Shown: piece by piece, positions 25,202-44,416 of the stretch
Numbering within the stretch: the stretch's first letter is position 1
Layout: each line of letters starts with the position of its first letter
NCBI GenBank assembly: GCA_021108395.1
Contig: JAIOQZ010000027.1
Location: 124,001-188,000, forward strand
Source of the DNA: Candidatus Cloacimonadota bacterium
GTDB taxonomy: Bacteria; Cloacimonadota; Cloacimonadia; Cloacimonadales; JAIOQZ01
Direction of reading: 5' to 3'
DNA length: 64,000 nucleotides
Made by a program: the position numbers and the translations under genes
Notes under the pieces: model-generated
Told to the model about the DNA's origin: nothing
What the model saw: only the letters and a program-made list of their open reading frames with translations
The model's database searches: none

Positions 25202-27556
25202 TCATCTCAGGTCGGCGTCCACAATTTCGCTCTCGCGGCGAACGCTTCGCAACACGGCGCGACGGCCGTCTGTGTCAATTTGCAGAGCGCCGTCACGTCC
25301 GGCGATGAAAAGGTTGTCGCCCAGCCAGGCCAGTCGATCGAGGGTGAGGGTGTGCGGCAGGCGATGGATATTGCGCTTGGGCGCGGGTATGAAGGCATAC
25401 TCAGGGTTGACGGCGCGCAAGAACTCGCGGGTGCTCGACGTGGCGCTGCCATGATGCGGTACCTTCAGCACGTCCGCTTCGAGCCACTCCCGTTCGTTAG
25501 CCAGCAGCCATTCTTCCACTTCAATCTCCGCGTCACCGGTAAACAATGCGCTGAATTCGCCGTACTCGAGCCGCATCACCTGGCTTTCGTCGTTCACACT
25601 CATAGCGTGGAAATGGCTGTCGGGGTGCAACACGCGCAGACTGACGTCGCCCCAGGCAAAGGTTGTTGTGTCGCGCAATACCAGCAATTCGCAGTCCTCG
25701 GCCACGGACAGTGAGTCGAGCCAGGGCAGGCGCGCGAGGGTTTCGTCGCCAACCACGATGCGGCGCACCCGCGTCGCTTCACAGAGAGCAACCAGCCCGC
25801 CATAGTGGTCGTCGTGAGCGTGAGAGATGAACACCGCGTCGAGTTCGCGCACCCCGCCCCGCGCCATATAGGGCAACGCCGAGCGCTCTACATGGCCTGC
25901 CATCTCCTCGCCCGGGCCGGTATCGATGACCACGGCGCTGCCGTCCGGCATTTCAATGAGCGCCATATCGCCCATGCCAACGTGAAAGAAAGTGAGCCTC
26001 AGCAAGCCCTGCCCGCCAGCGAGAGGCAAACAGGCCAGCGACAGCAGCACGGCTGTGGCGGCTGCCGACACGATTCGCTGTCTCGCCGTACGACTTAGAA
26101 GCAGCACAACCACACCCGTCAGCGCCACCAGCAGCAACAGCACCCTCCAGCCCGGCAGGCCGAGGTGTTCCCACGAGAACGGCAGCCGTGCGGTCAGGGT
26201 CGTCCAGGTGTGTAAGGTGTCGGCCAGCAATAAGAAGCTGCTCTGAAAGGCCGGCAACACCAGTGGCAATGGCGGCACGAGCGCTACCACCAACGCCATC
26301 GGCAACAGCAGCGAGAACAGCGGCAGCGCCACCACGTTGGCGATAACGCCGTTGAACGACAGCGAGTGAAAATGGTATAGCGTCACCGGCGCCAGCGCCA
26401 GCGCAATGCCGGCAGAGGATACTGCCAGCAACAACGCGGCGCGCCCCAGCTTGACTGCCGCAGATGGTTTGTCATCAACAGCATAGCGCATGTGGCGGGT
26501 CACTTGCGGTACCAGCAGCACCAACGCCAGAACGGCGAGGTAGGAAAGCTGAAAACCCGGCATAAATAGCTGGCGAGGCTGCCACAAGGTCACGGCGAAC
26601 GCCGCCAGCGCCAGCGTGTGCAGCGACGACGGCCTGCGCTGTAACATGCTGCCCACTGTGTAAATGGCCACCATCAGCACAGCGCGAGTGACGGACGGCC
26701 TCCAGGCGCACAGGGCGGCGTAGAGCACCAGCACGGCAAGCATCGCGATGCGGGCAGCGGTGAGCCAGGGCAGCAGCAGCCTTGCCAGCAGCCACACGGC
26801 CAGTCCCAGAATGAACACATGCAGCCCGCTCACGGCCAGCAGGTGAGCCAATCCGGCGCGGCGCATGCTGTCGCGGGTATCGTCGTCGATGACGCTGTCG
26901 CCCAGCAGAAACGAGCGCACCAGCGCGGCATGGTCGCCACAGCGCTGCTCGATACGGTTGCCCAGCCAGCCGCGCAAAGCCGCCAGCCAGGTGCGAGGCG
27001 CACTACCGCTGCTCACCTGCTCGACGCCACATGCAAACGCCAGGCCGTGGATACCGCGTGCCGCCAGGGCTTCTTCGGAATCGAACGTTGAGAAGTTGGC
27101 GCGCCGCCACACCCGCTGCACACGGGCGAGATTGTATATGTAGTCACCTGGCTGCAAGTCGCCGCGGGACGAGTAATAGAGCGCCCGCCCGTGCAGTTCA
27201 CGCCCAGCCACGCGGCGCAGGGCCAGTTCATAGCGAAAGGAATACTCGCGTGGCTCCGGCCCGGCGACAATGACGCCTTCGACCGGCTGCTGAAACGATG
27301 GAGCTTGCGTCAGGAGGTGTTGCAAAGAGTGTCTGGGAGCGGGAAGCCCCAGCCGCACCATGCCCAGTGCAAAGAACAACAGAAACAAAACGGGAACGGC
27401 CCGATTGCGCAAGATAATGGCCACCAACAGCAACGCCCCGGTCAGTCCGAGCGACACTGCAAGCGGTGGCGCCAGCCAGCCGGCAACCGCGATGCCCAGC
27501 AGCCAGAATGCCACCGCCCACGTCACGCCGGTGATGCCTCGACTGGCTGGTTTCAT
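25202..27556 (-). CDS. comEC: ComEC/Rec2 family DNA-uptake channel
   Basis: 784 residues with the full three-part layout: N-terminal membrane helices and an OB-like domain, a central competence domain with many helices (about 230-520), and a C-terminal metallo-beta-lactamase domain with S-H-A-H-D-D-H-Y-G near residue 585. It carries single-stranded DNA across the inner membrane in natural transformation. The start is ATG 27556, 4 bases after the epimerase stop. A ComEA-like protein at 51074-51676 could deliver DNA to it. Confidence 0.93.
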   Translation of the reverse strand: MKPASRGITGVTWAVAFWLLGIAVAGWLAPPLAVSLGLTGALLLVAIILRNRAVPVLFLLFFALGMVRLGLPAPRHSLQHLLTQAPSFQQPVEGVIVAGPEPREYSFRYELALRRVAGRELHGRALYYSSRGDLQPGDYIYNLARVQRVWRRANFSTFDSEEALAARGIHGLAFACGVEQVSSGSAPRTWLAALRGWLGNRIEQRCGDHAALVRSFLLGDSVIDDDTRDSMRRAGLAHLLAVSGLHVFILGLAVWLLARLLLPWLTAARIAMLAVLVLYAALCAWRPSVTRAVLMVAIYTVGSMLQRRPSSLHTLALAAFAVTLWQPRQLFMPGFQLSYLAVLALVLLVPQVTRHMRYAVDDKPSAAVKLGRAALLLAVSSAGIALALAPVTLYHFHSLSFNGVIANVVALPLFSLLLPMALVVALVPPLPLVLPAFQSSFLLLADTLHTWTTLTARLPFSWEHLGLPGWRVLLLLVALTGVVVLLLSRTARQRIVSAAATAVLLSLACLPLAGGQGLLRLTFFHVGMGDMALIEMPDGSAVVIDTGPGEEMAGHVERSALPYMARGGVRELDAVFISHAHDDHYGGLVALCEATRVRRIVVGDETLARLPWLDSLSVAEDCELLVLRDTTTFAWGDVSLRVLHPDSHFHAMSVNDESQVMRLEYGEFSALFTGDAEIEVEEWLLANEREWLEADVLKVPHHGSATSSTREFLRAVNPEYAFIPAPKRNIHRLPHTLTLDRLAWLGDNLFIAGRDGALQIDTDGRRAVLRSVRRESEIVDADLR

Positions 27557-27560
27557 AAGC

Positions 27561-28520
27561 TCAGACGTGTCGGTTCCGCAGCCAGTTCACGAACTTGCCG
27601 ACGCCCTCGTCAAACCGAGTTTGCGGGTTGTAGTCCAGCGCCCGCCTGCTCTTGGAGATGTCGGCGAAGGTCTGCTCAACATCGCCGGGCTGTGTGGGCA
27701 ACCGACGAAGCTTTGCCTCGACTCCCAGGGTCTTTTCGAGCGTGGCGATCATCTGCGACAGGCTGATGGTCTGCGACTCGCCGAGATTGAAGATTTCGTA
27801 GCGGTGTCCCTCGCGCACATAGTCGATGGCAGCCGTTATGCCTTGCAGAATATCGTCGACGTAGGTATAGTCGCGCCGGGTGCTGCCGTCGCCATAGACG
27901 GGAATCTCCTCGCCGTTCAGCATCAGTCGTGCGAACTTGTGGATGGCCAGATCTGGCCTCTGGCGCGGGCCGTACACCGTGAAAAACCGCAGCACTGCCA
28001 TTGAGATGCCGTGCAAGTGATGCCAGGCGTTGCACATCAGCTCGCAGGCTTTTTTGGTGGCGGCATAGGGCGAGATAGGGAAATCGACGTTGTCATCCTC
28101 GGCGAATGGAACCTTGCGGTTGTTGCCATACACCGACGACGACGAAGCGAACACGAAACGCTCCGTCTCGTGTGTGCGGCAGGCCTCGAGCAGGTTCATC
28201 GTGCCCGTTACGTTGACCGCGTAGTACAGCGCCGGGTCTTCGATGCTGGGGCGCACACCCGCCATCGCCGCCAGGTGCACCACCACGTCGAAACAATGCC
28301 CCGCAAAAAGCGCCGCCAGGTCTTCGGACCGACGCAGGTCTCCGCGCACGAGCGTAAAGCGTTCGTTGGCCAGGGCGTGTTCGAGGTTGGCCTCTTTTAT
28401 GGCCGGATCGTAGTAGTCGCAAAAGTTATCGAAGCAGACAACCTCGTGGCCGTCGGCCAGCAGCCGTTCGCAAAGGTGCGAGCCGATGAAGCCCGCGCCG
28501 CCTGTCACCAGCAATTTCAT
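27561..28520 (-). CDS. NAD-dependent sugar epimerase (UDP-glucuronate 4-epimerase-like)
   Basis: 319 residues, an extended short-chain dehydrogenase. T-G-G-A-G-F-I-G-S-H binds NAD; the S-Y-K catalytic set is seen as S-S-S-V-Y-G and P-Y-A-A-T-K-K-A. The combination Y-G-P-R-Q-R-P-D-L-A and R-R-D-Y-T-Y-V-D-D-I is typical of UDP-glucuronate 4-epimerases. It probably supplies a sugar for surface polysaccharide. The ribosome site is AGGAGT. The exact substrate is uncertain. Confidence 0.85.
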   Translation of the reverse strand: MKLLVTGGAGFIGSHLCERLLADGHEVVCFDNFCDYYDPAIKEANLEHALANERFTLVRGDLRRSEDLAALFAGHCFDVVVHLAAMAGVRPSIEDPALYYAVNVTGTMNLLEACRTHETERFVFASSSSVYGNNRKVPFAEDDNVDFPISPYAATKKACELMCNAWHHLHGISMAVLRFFTVYGPRQRPDLAIHKFARLMLNGEEIPVYGDGSTRRDYTYVDDILQGITAAIDYVREGHRYEIFNLGESQTISLSQMIATLEKTLGVEAKLRRLPTQPGDVEQTFADISKSRRALDYNPQTRFDEGVGKFVNWLRNRHV

Positions 28521-28562
28521 TGATATACTCCTATCGTTACCAAGTATCGATCAAGTTCAGGT

Positions 28563-29609
28563 TCAGCTTTGAATAACGCCGCCGCCCAGTAACTCGTTGT
28601 CACGGAAGAACACCGCCGACTGCCCGGGGGTAACGGCCTGCTCGGGACGTAGCAGCTCCACCTCGAAGCCATCCTCAGTCTCGGCGAGAGCGGCCACCGG
28701 GACGGGCGGGCTGTTGTAGCGCACCTGCACCGCAAGGCCGCCGCCATCTGGCATGTTGCCACATATCCAGTTAGTGCGCCGCAGCCGGAAACGATTGCGC
28801 GCCAGGTCGGCGAGGTCGTCGGTGACGGTGAGCGTGTGCGCAACGGGGTCGATGCTCATCACGAAAAGCGGGCGATTCCAGGGAATGCCAAGCCCGCGCC
28901 GCTGCCCCAGCGTGTAGAATTGAATGCCGTTGTGTCGCCCGATGCGGCGACCGTCCTTGAAGCGAATATCGCCTGGCAATGGCTCGGTGTGCTTCAGCAG
29001 AAAGCGCTTATAGTTGTCTCGCACGAAGCAAATGTCCTGGCTGCCGCTCTTGTGGGCGATGGTGAGATTGTGCCTGCGAGCAATGGCGCGCACTGCGGAT
29101 TTGTCGCCGGATATGGGGAACAGCGTGTGACGCAAAATTGCTTGAGTGAGGCCCCACAGCATATAGCTCTGGTCACGTTGCACCACGTCGCCCCGGAACA
29201 GCCGCACCAGATCGCCATGCTGCTCGAGGCGGGAATAGTGGCCTGTGGCCATTGCCGCCATGCCGTGCGCGAGTATCGCGTCGAGGAAGACGCCAAACTT
29301 GATGGTGGAATTGCACAGGCAGCATGGGTTGGGCGTGTGCCCTCGCTCATATTCGGCGATAAAATCGGCGATGACGATGCGCTCAAAGTCCTGGCGCACA
29401 TCGATGACGTGGTGCTCAATGCCGAGCTGCCGGCAAACGTCGCCTGCGTCGCGGATGGCGGCCTCGACGCCATCATCCGGGGCAAATCCGCCAGCTTCAT
29501 TGTCAAAGTGGCGCATGGTGAAACCGGTGACATCGTGTTTCTGTTCGAGCAGCAGGCAGGCGGCGACCGAGCTGTCCACTCCACCGCTCATGGCCACGCC
29601 GATTTTCAT
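28563..29609 (-). CDS. mnmA: tRNA-specific 2-thiouridylase
   Basis: 348 residues. It places the sulfur at U34 of Lys, Glu and Gln tRNAs. The ATP-pyrophosphatase loop S-G-G-V-D-S-S-V is at the N-terminus, and the two catalytic Cys lie in C-C-L-C-N and D-I-C-F-V. Two ATG codons in tandem (29612 and 29609) are possible starts; the second has better spacing from AAGGA. The longer reading frame into murA is not used. It follows murA by 10 bases. Confidence 0.94.
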   Translation of the reverse strand: MKIGVAMSGGVDSSVAACLLLEQKHDVTGFTMRHFDNEAGGFAPDDGVEAAIRDAGDVCRQLGIEHHVIDVRQDFERIVIADFIAEYERGHTPNPCCLCNSTIKFGVFLDAILAHGMAAMATGHYSRLEQHGDLVRLFRGDVVQRDQSYMLWGLTQAILRHTLFPISGDKSAVRAIARRHNLTIAHKSGSQDICFVRDNYKRFLLKHTEPLPGDIRFKDGRRIGRHNGIQFYTLGQRRGLGIPWNRPLFVMSIDPVAHTLTVTDDLADLARNRFRLRRTNWICGNMPDGGGLAVQVRYNSPPVPVAALAETEDGFEVELLRPEQAVTPGQSAVFFRDNELLGGGVIQS

Positions 29610-29619
29610 CATGTTTCCT

Positions 29620-30873
29620 TTATGCGATGACGCGCCGGATGTCGGCGCCCAGGGCCTGTAGTTTGATTTCCAGAGCTTCGTAGCCGCGATCCATGTGATA
29701 GATGCGCGACACCACCGTCTCGCCGGGTGTGGCAAGCCCGGCCAGCACCAGCGCCGCGCTGGCGCGCAGATCTGTGGCCATCACCTCGGCGCCGCTCAGA
29801 CAGTCCACGCCGCGCACATGGGCAATGTTGCGGTCGAGCCGGATGTCGGCGTCGAGCCGGTTAAGCTCCGCCACGTGCATGAAACGGTCGGGGAAGACGG
29901 TGTCTTCGATGTTGCAGGAGCCATCGGCGAGGCACATCATGGCCATGTACTGGGCCTGTAGGTCTGTGGGGAAGCCAGGATGCGGCTGGGTGACAAGGTT
30001 CACCGCCTGCGGCCTGCCCTCGCCCTGCACCCGCATCGTCGCTCCATCGACATCGACCTTAACGCCGCACTCGGCCAGCTTGGCCAGCAACGCGGAAAGA
30101 TGCTCTGGGCGACAACCCTCGAGCGTCACGTCGCCACCGGTCATCACGCCGGCGATGAGCAACGTGCCCGCCTCGATGCGGTCGGGTATTATCTGTATTT
30201 CAAAAGGCGAAAGCTCGGCCACTCCGTGCACCACGAGACGCCCCGTGCCGCGCCCTTCGATGCTTGCGCCCATTGTCACGAGACAGTCCACCAGGCAATC
30301 GATTTCCGGTTCGAGCGCAGCGCCATCGAGTGTCGTTTCGCCCTGAGCCAGCACAGAGGCCATGAGCGCGTTGGCTGTGGCGCCCACACTTGTCTTCTCG
30401 AAGCGGATATGCCCGCCCACGAGGCCGTCCGTTGTCGCGTCGATGTAGCCGCGACTCAGCTCGATATTCGCGCCCAGCGTTTCCATCGCTTTCAGGTGCA
30501 GGTCAACCGGCCGAGCGCCGATGGCGCAACCGCCGGGGAACGACACCCGCGCCTGCTTGTATCGCGCCAGCAGCGGGCCCAGCACATATATCGAGGCGCG
30601 CATCTTGCTCACCAGTTCATAGGGCGCCTCGAAAAAGCTCACATGGCTGGTATCGAGCGTCATTGTGTTGCCGACAAAGTCCACCCGCACCCCGATAACA
30701 CGCAACAGGTGCGCCATCATCTTGACGTCGTTGATGCGCGGAACATTGTGCACCACACTCACGCCCCTGGCGAGCAGGGCGGCTGTCATGACGGGCAGGG
30801 CGGCGTTTTTCGCGCCACTGACGCGAACCGTGCCCTTCAAGGGGATACCGCCGTGGATGACGAATTTGTTCAT
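29620..30873 (-). CDS. murA: UDP-N-acetylglucosamine 1-carboxyvinyltransferase
   Basis: 417 residues from ATG 30873 (GAGGT upstream). It catalyses the first committed step of peptidoglycan synthesis, transferring enolpyruvate to UDP-GlcNAc in the cytoplasm. K-N-A-A-L-P (22-27) and the loop G-G-C-A-I-G with Cys116 are present, so the usual fosfomycin target residue is retained. Lying between prmC and mnmA, it is part of the gene train that follows fusA. Confidence 0.96.
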   Translation of the reverse strand: MNKFVIHGGIPLKGTVRVSGAKNAALPVMTAALLARGVSVVHNVPRINDVKMMAHLLRVIGVRVDFVGNTMTLDTSHVSFFEAPYELVSKMRASIYVLGPLLARYKQARVSFPGGCAIGARPVDLHLKAMETLGANIELSRGYIDATTDGLVGGHIRFEKTSVGATANALMASVLAQGETTLDGAALEPEIDCLVDCLVTMGASIEGRGTGRLVVHGVAELSPFEIQIIPDRIEAGTLLIAGVMTGGDVTLEGCRPEHLSALLAKLAECGVKVDVDGATMRVQGEGRPQAVNLVTQPHPGFPTDLQAQYMAMMCLADGSCNIEDTVFPDRFMHVAELNRLDADIRLDRNIAHVRGVDCLSGAEVMATDLRASAALVLAGLATPGETVVSRIYHMDRGYEALEIKLQALGADIRRVIA

Positions 30874-30890
30874 GTTTACCTCATAGGTTG

Positions 30891-31727
30891 TCAATCTCTG
30901 ACAAGAATAATATTGCGATCGAATCCGGCCAGGTCTTTGGCCACTTCCAACACCCTCCAGCCGGCATCAGTGGCCAGGCGCGCCACTGCATCCGATTGCT
31001 CATGCCCAATCTCGAAATACAGCCGCCCACCTGGCGCCAGGCGCTGTGGCGCATCGTTCACAATGCGCCGGTAGAAGGCGAGCCCGTCTTCGGGCGCCAC
31101 CAGTGCCAGCCGCGGCTCGTACATGGTGATTTCGGGCGCAAGTTTGTCAAATTCTTCCTCTGTCACATAGGGCGGATTGGACACTATCACGTCAAACAGT
31201 CCCGACGCCGGGACCAGGAGGTCGCCTTGCAGGAATTCCACCTCGGTGTTGTTGAGTGCGGCATTCTCGCGGGCCAGCGACAGCGCCTCTTCGCTGATGT
31301 CCACTCCCATCACCCGCTCGATTGCCCCCGCCAGGGCAATGGCGATGGCGCCGCCGCCGGTGCATACATCCAGCGCCGACTGCGCAGCAGGGCACTCGTC
31401 GAGGATGCGCTGGGCGAGAAACTCGGTCTCAGGACGCGGGATGAGGGCGCGGCTGTCCACCTTCAGGCGGTTGTCGAGAAACTCGACCTCACCCAGGATG
31501 TATTGCAGGGGTTCGCGGTTGGCGCGACGAACCACCAATCGGCGGATAGCGTCGCGCTCATCTGGAGTAAGCGGCTGGGCAAAGCGGAGGTAGAGTTCGA
31601 GGCGCGGCAGGCGCAGAACGTGCGCCAGAATGTTTTCGGCGTCGAGGCGAGCGTTGGGCACGCCTTTCTCTGTGAAAAAGGAGACGCTCCAGCGCAAGAC
31701 ATCGAGCAATGTCCAGAGCCGGCTCAA
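30891..31727 (-). CDS. prmC: Peptide chain release factor N5-glutamine methyltransferase
   Basis: 278 residues. It methylates the GGQ glutamine of release factors. Helical N-domain (R-L-D-A-E-N-I-L-A-H), R-P-E-T-E, the SAM-binding region D-V-C-T-G-G-G-A-I-A-I-A and the catalytic S-N-P-P-Y are all present. The start is TTG 31727, which overlaps the stop of the tiny upstream ORF as TTGA; no clear ribosome site is seen, so translation is probably coupled. A start at the nearby TTG 31712 cannot be excluded. Confidence 0.92.
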   Translation of the reverse strand: MSRLWTLLDVLRWSVSFFTEKGVPNARLDAENILAHVLRLPRLELYLRFAQPLTPDERDAIRRLVVRRANREPLQYILGEVEFLDNRLKVDSRALIPRPETEFLAQRILDECPAAQSALDVCTGGGAIAIALAGAIERVMGVDISEEALSLARENAALNNTEVEFLQGDLLVPASGLFDVIVSNPPYVTEEEFDKLAPEITMYEPRLALVAPEDGLAFYRRIVNDAPQRLAPGGRLYFEIGHEQSDAVARLATDAGWRVLEVAKDLAGFDRNIILVRD

Positions 31728-31873
31728 GGGTGGATGATACCTGGCATGGCCGTGCGGCCTCTGCTATCGAGGCGCAACTCTATGTGGCAAACCCGCTGAA
31801 AACGAAGGCCACGCTCGGCGCCGTTGAGGTTGTCGCTGTCCTCATCGACGATGAGGATGCTGTGCGCGACCAT
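31724..31873 (-). CDS. 49-residue receiver-domain-like small ORF
   Basis: ATG 31873 to TGA 31724, lying between the STAS gene (its stop is 3 bases upstream) and prmC (overlap TTGA). It begins H-S-I-L-I-V-D-E-D-S-D-N-L and continues with a short helix-like stretch, which matches strand 1, the acidic pair and helix 1 of a response-regulator receiver. The rest of the receiver, including the phosphorylated Asp, is missing. It is either a decayed regulator kept for coupling or a real small protein. The reading is direct; the family link is inferred from about 15 residues. Confidence 0.45.
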   Translation of the reverse strand: MVAHSILIVDEDSDNLNGAERGLRFQRVCHIELRLDSRGRTAMPGIIHP

Positions 31874-31876
31874 CTT

Positions 31877-32182
31877 CTACAGGTTGATCGTAAACAGCTG
31901 GTCGAGTTTTATCGTGGTGAGGAGTTCGTAAACAATCGGAGATGACTTGGTAATCTCGATGCGACCGTCGCGGCTCATGAATTCCTTATAGAATATCAAT
32001 AGTTTGCCGATGCCGGAACTGCTGATATTGTGGCAGGAAGACAGATCGAGCTCGAGAAGCACGGCCTCCGACTCGAGGACTTCACTCAGTTTATCCTTGA
32101 AGGTGTATGCGTTGTCGCTGGTCACTGTCCCTTCGATTTTCATAAGCGCCTTTTGCACGTCAAATGACAGCATTATTTCCAT
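31877..32182 (-). CDS. STAS-domain protein (anti-sigma factor antagonist-like)
   Basis: 101 residues. I chose ATG 32182 because AAGGAG lies 6 bases upstream; the longer frame from 32200 includes this site. The STAS fold is shown by V-L-L-E-L-D-L-S-S-C-H followed by I-S-S-S-G-I-G-K-L-L, where the usual I-D-S-S-G has Ser in place of Asp but keeps a candidate phosphorylated Ser. Such proteins work in partner-switching with a kinase and anti-sigma factor; neither is encoded here. It lies 27 bases after fusA. Confidence 0.75.
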   Translation of the reverse strand: MEIMLSFDVQKALMKIEGTVTSDNAYTFKDKLSEVLESEAVLLELDLSSCHNISSSGIGKLLIFYKEFMSRDGRIEITKSSPIVYELLTTIKLDQLFTINL

Positions 32183-32209
32183 TACCTGCTCCTTTGTCAT
32201 CGGCGCGTA

Positions 32210-34303
<2,094 letters not shown>

Positions 34304-34320
34304 GTCGCCCCGAGCGCTCA

Positions 34321-34791
34321 CTACCAGCGGAGATGCGCGAAGGCCTTGTTGGACTCGGCCATCTTGTGCGTGTCTTCACGCTTCTTGATGGCGGCGCCTT
34401 CCTTCTTGTAGGCCGCGACGAGCTCTCCGGCGAGGCGATCGACCATTGTCTTCTCGCTACGCTTGTTGGAGAAACTGATGATCCAGCGGAAGGCAAGCGC
34501 TTGAGCGTTCTTGCCAGACACCTCGATGGGCACCTGGTAGTTGGAGCCACCAACGCGCTTGGATACCACTTTCACCTGGGGGCGCACATTAACCAGTGCC
34601 TCGTTGAATACCTCGATCGGGTCTTTCTTTGTGCGCTGGGCCACTTTGTCGAGAGCCTCATAGACAATCGTCTCGGCGGTGCTTTTCTTGCCACGGCGCA
34701 TTACGCAGTTGATAAACTTTGACAGCACAACGCTGTTATACTTGGGATCGGGCAGAATCTCGCGCTCCATTGCTTTGCGTCTTCTTGGCAC
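34321..34791 (-). CDS. rpsG: 30S ribosomal protein S7
   Basis: 156 residues, the standard length. [17 protein letters not shown] is the family's N-terminus and [13 protein letters not shown] follows. It starts assembly of the 30S head by binding 16S rRNA. The start is GTG 34791 with GAGGA 5 bases upstream. Member of the str operon between rpsL and fusA. Confidence 0.97.
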   Translation of the reverse strand: MPRRRKAMEREILPDPKYNSVVLSKFINCVMRRGKKSTAETIVYEALDKVAQRTKKDPIEVFNEALVNVRPQVKVVSKRVGGSNYQVPIEVSGKNAQALAFRWIISFSNKRSEKTMVDRLAGELVAAYKKEGAAIKKREDTHKMAESNKAFAHLRW

Positions 34792-34800
34792 GATATCCTC

Positions 34801-35175
34801 CTATTTCTTCGGGCGCTTGGCGCCGTACTTGGAACGACTGTTGGTGCGACTTTCGACACCGGCGGTATCGAGAGCGCCACGGATGATGTGATAGCGCACA
34901 CCGGGGAGGTCGCGAACACGACCGCCACGAATGAGTACCAGAGAGTGTTCCTGTAGGTTGTGGCCTTCACCCGGGATGTAGGCTGTCACCTCGAAACCAT
35001 TGACGAGGCGAACTCTGGCCACCTTACGCAAAGCCGAGTTCGGCTTCTTGGGGGTTGTTGTGTACACACGGGTGCAGACGCCGCGACGCTGAGGACATGC
35101 CATCAGAGCACGATTCTTCACCTTTTTGTGTATTCTCTTTCTGCCTTTGCGAACCAGTTGATTTATGGTTGGCAC
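34801..35175 (-). CDS. rpsL: 30S ribosomal protein S12
   Basis: 124 residues. [12 protein letters not shown] and [12 protein letters not shown] are diagnostic. It helps control decoding accuracy; the K-P-N-S loop is where streptomycin-resistance changes usually occur, and Lys is unchanged here. The start is GTG 35175 behind GGAGG. It follows rpoC by 18 bases. Confidence 0.97.
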   Translation of the reverse strand: MPTINQLVRKGRKRIHKKVKNRALMACPQRRGVCTRVYTTTPKKPNSALRKVARVRLVNGFEVTAYIPGEGHNLQEHSLVLIRGGRVRDLPGVRYHIIRGALDTAGVESRTNSRSKYGAKRPKK

Positions 35176-35193
35176 TTCGTTCCTCCAAATGGG

Positions 35194-39348
<4,155 letters not shown>

Positions 39349-39360
39349 GCAGTGCCTCCC

Positions 39361-43155
<3,795 letters not shown>

Positions 43156-43303
43156 CAGTCCTACTCCTTTTCAGCCGGTTGAAACGGACGAATGGACTCG
43201 CGGAACGGGCGGAAATTCGACATTCCTGATGTTGGCATCCTCGTAAGCACTCCCTGCGAACTCTACCGCGTCAAGTGACCAGCGAAGGCCGGCCTGCAAA
43301 CGG

Positions 43304-43328
43304 AAAAAGCGTTCTGAGCTTTCAGAAC
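43304..43328 (-). terminator. Attenuator-like terminator before rpoB
   Basis: In the minus-strand transcript GTTCTGA, loop AAGC, TCAGAAC (43328-43311) is followed by GC and then TTTTT (43308-43304). A 7-base stem is weak, which fits partial read-through into rpoB. Confidence 0.5.
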
Positions 43329-43436
43329 CCTCGCGTGCAGGCGCCTGGCGCGTGTGGTCATCGAATTTTTCGAGCTTGAATGCGGCAATACTGACTCCCA
43401 TCGGAAGATGCTTGGCTCGAGGCCAAAAGATGCGCA

Positions 43437-43464
43437 GAAGTGGACCGGGCAACCGGCCCACTTC
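43437..43464 (-). promoter_or_regulatory. Strong hairpin just after rplL
   Basis: A 12-base stem with one G-U pair (GAAGTGGGCCGG / CCGGTCCACTTC, loop TTGC) begins about 17 bases after the rplL stop. No T run follows directly, so it looks more like an RNA processing or stabilising structure than a terminator. Confidence 0.5.
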
Positions 43465-43480
43465 CCGCAATTACATGTGT

Positions 43481-43855
43481 TTACTTGATTTCGGCGGCGG
43501 CGCCGGCTTCTTCCAGCTTTGCCTTGACAGCCTCGGCCTCTTCTTTCGAGACCGCTTCGACAACCGGCTTCGGGCAGGTGTCAACCAGATCCTTGGCTTC
43601 TTTCAGGCCAAGCTTGGTGATGGCGCGCACGACCTTGATGGTCTGAATCTTCTTGTCGCCCGTGCTGGTAAGGATCACATCGAACTCGGTCTTTTCTTCC
43701 TCTTCCGCGGCGGCGGCGGGAGCCGCGCCAGCGACGGCCACCGGAGCGGCGGCGGTCACGCCGAAGATGTCTTCGAGTTCAGTAACGAGTTCGGAAAGCT
43801 CCAGAACCGTCATCTCTTTTACAATATCGATAACCTGTTGCTTCTTGTCAGCCAT
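43481..43855 (-). CDS. rplL: 50S ribosomal protein L7/L12
   Basis: 124 residues. N-terminal dimer helices, an Ala-rich hinge ([11 protein letters not shown]) and the C-terminal factor-binding domain [10 protein letters not shown] are clear. Several copies form the ribosome stalk bound to L10, which is encoded directly upstream. Confidence 0.97.
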   Translation of the reverse strand: MADKKQQVIDIVKEMTVLELSELVTELEDIFGVTAAAPVAVAGAAPAAAAEEEEKTEFDVILTSTGDKKIQTIKVVRAITKLGLKEAKDLVDTCPKPVVEAVSKEEAEAVKAKLEEAGAAAEIK

Positions 43856-43870
43856 GATTCCTCCGTATGA

Positions 43871-44407
43871 TTATTTATTTTGTTCTTGTTGTTTGGCAAT
43901 GGCGTCCACGGCATAAACGAACTTGCGAATGATGCCCGAGAGTGCGCCGACAAAACCGGTGATAGGTGAATTGAACCCGGCCAGCATTCTGGCCAGAAGC
44001 TCCTCGCGACTCGGCAGCTTGGCCAGCTCGATAAGCTCTTTGTCGCTCATCGGGGTGCTGTCCACAAGGCCGCATTTGAACCGGGGGAACTCTTTTTTAT
44101 CCATGACGTCGTCGATGAACTTGGCAATCACGCGGGCCGGAGCCACTTCGTCTTCCTTGCTCACCGCCACTGCCGTAGGGCCGACCAGGTGGCTGTCGAA
44201 AGTCTCGATGCCGAGGTCGTGCAGGGCGATTTTGATGAAGGTGTTCTTCGAGATGAAGTAGTCCACATGGGCTTCGCGCAAACGATTGCGAAGCTCATCC
44301 ACTTCCGCGATGTTGATTCCCTTGTAATCGACAAGGACAATCGACTTGGCGCCATCGAGCCGCTCTTTCAGATTGGCTACGCTGTCTTTCTTGTACTGTT
44401 GGGCCAT
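43871..44407 (-). CDS. rplJ: 50S ribosomal protein L10
   Basis: 178 residues. V-D-Y-K-G-I-N and K-N-T-F-I-K-I-A lie in the rRNA-binding half, and a C-terminal helix binds L7/L12 dimers. Only 9 bases separate it from rplA, so there is no room for a separate L10 autoregulatory leader of the E. coli type. Confidence 0.95.
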   Translation of the reverse strand: MAQQYKKDSVANLKERLDGAKSIVLVDYKGINIAEVDELRNRLREAHVDYFISKNTFIKIALHDLGIETFDSHLVGPTAVAVSKEDEVAPARVIAKFIDDVMDKKEFPRFKCGLVDSTPMSDKELIELAKLPSREELLARMLAGFNSPITGFVGALSGIIRKFVYAVDAIAKQQEQNK

Positions 44408-44416
44408 ATCGATCTC

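Larger units (their letters stand above)
43156..43480 (-). other. rplL-rpoB intercistronic region
   Basis: This is the longest gap in the rplK-fusA series. A 99-codon frame across it (43171-43470) has no family pattern, so I do not call a gene. Two RNA hairpins, at 43437-43464 and 43304-43328, are listed separately. Confidence 0.6.

Noticed and set aside
43171-43470. A 99-codon minus-strand frame between rplL and rpoB
   Set aside because: It crosses two clear RNA hairpins and shows no family motif or strong ribosome site; treated as leader.
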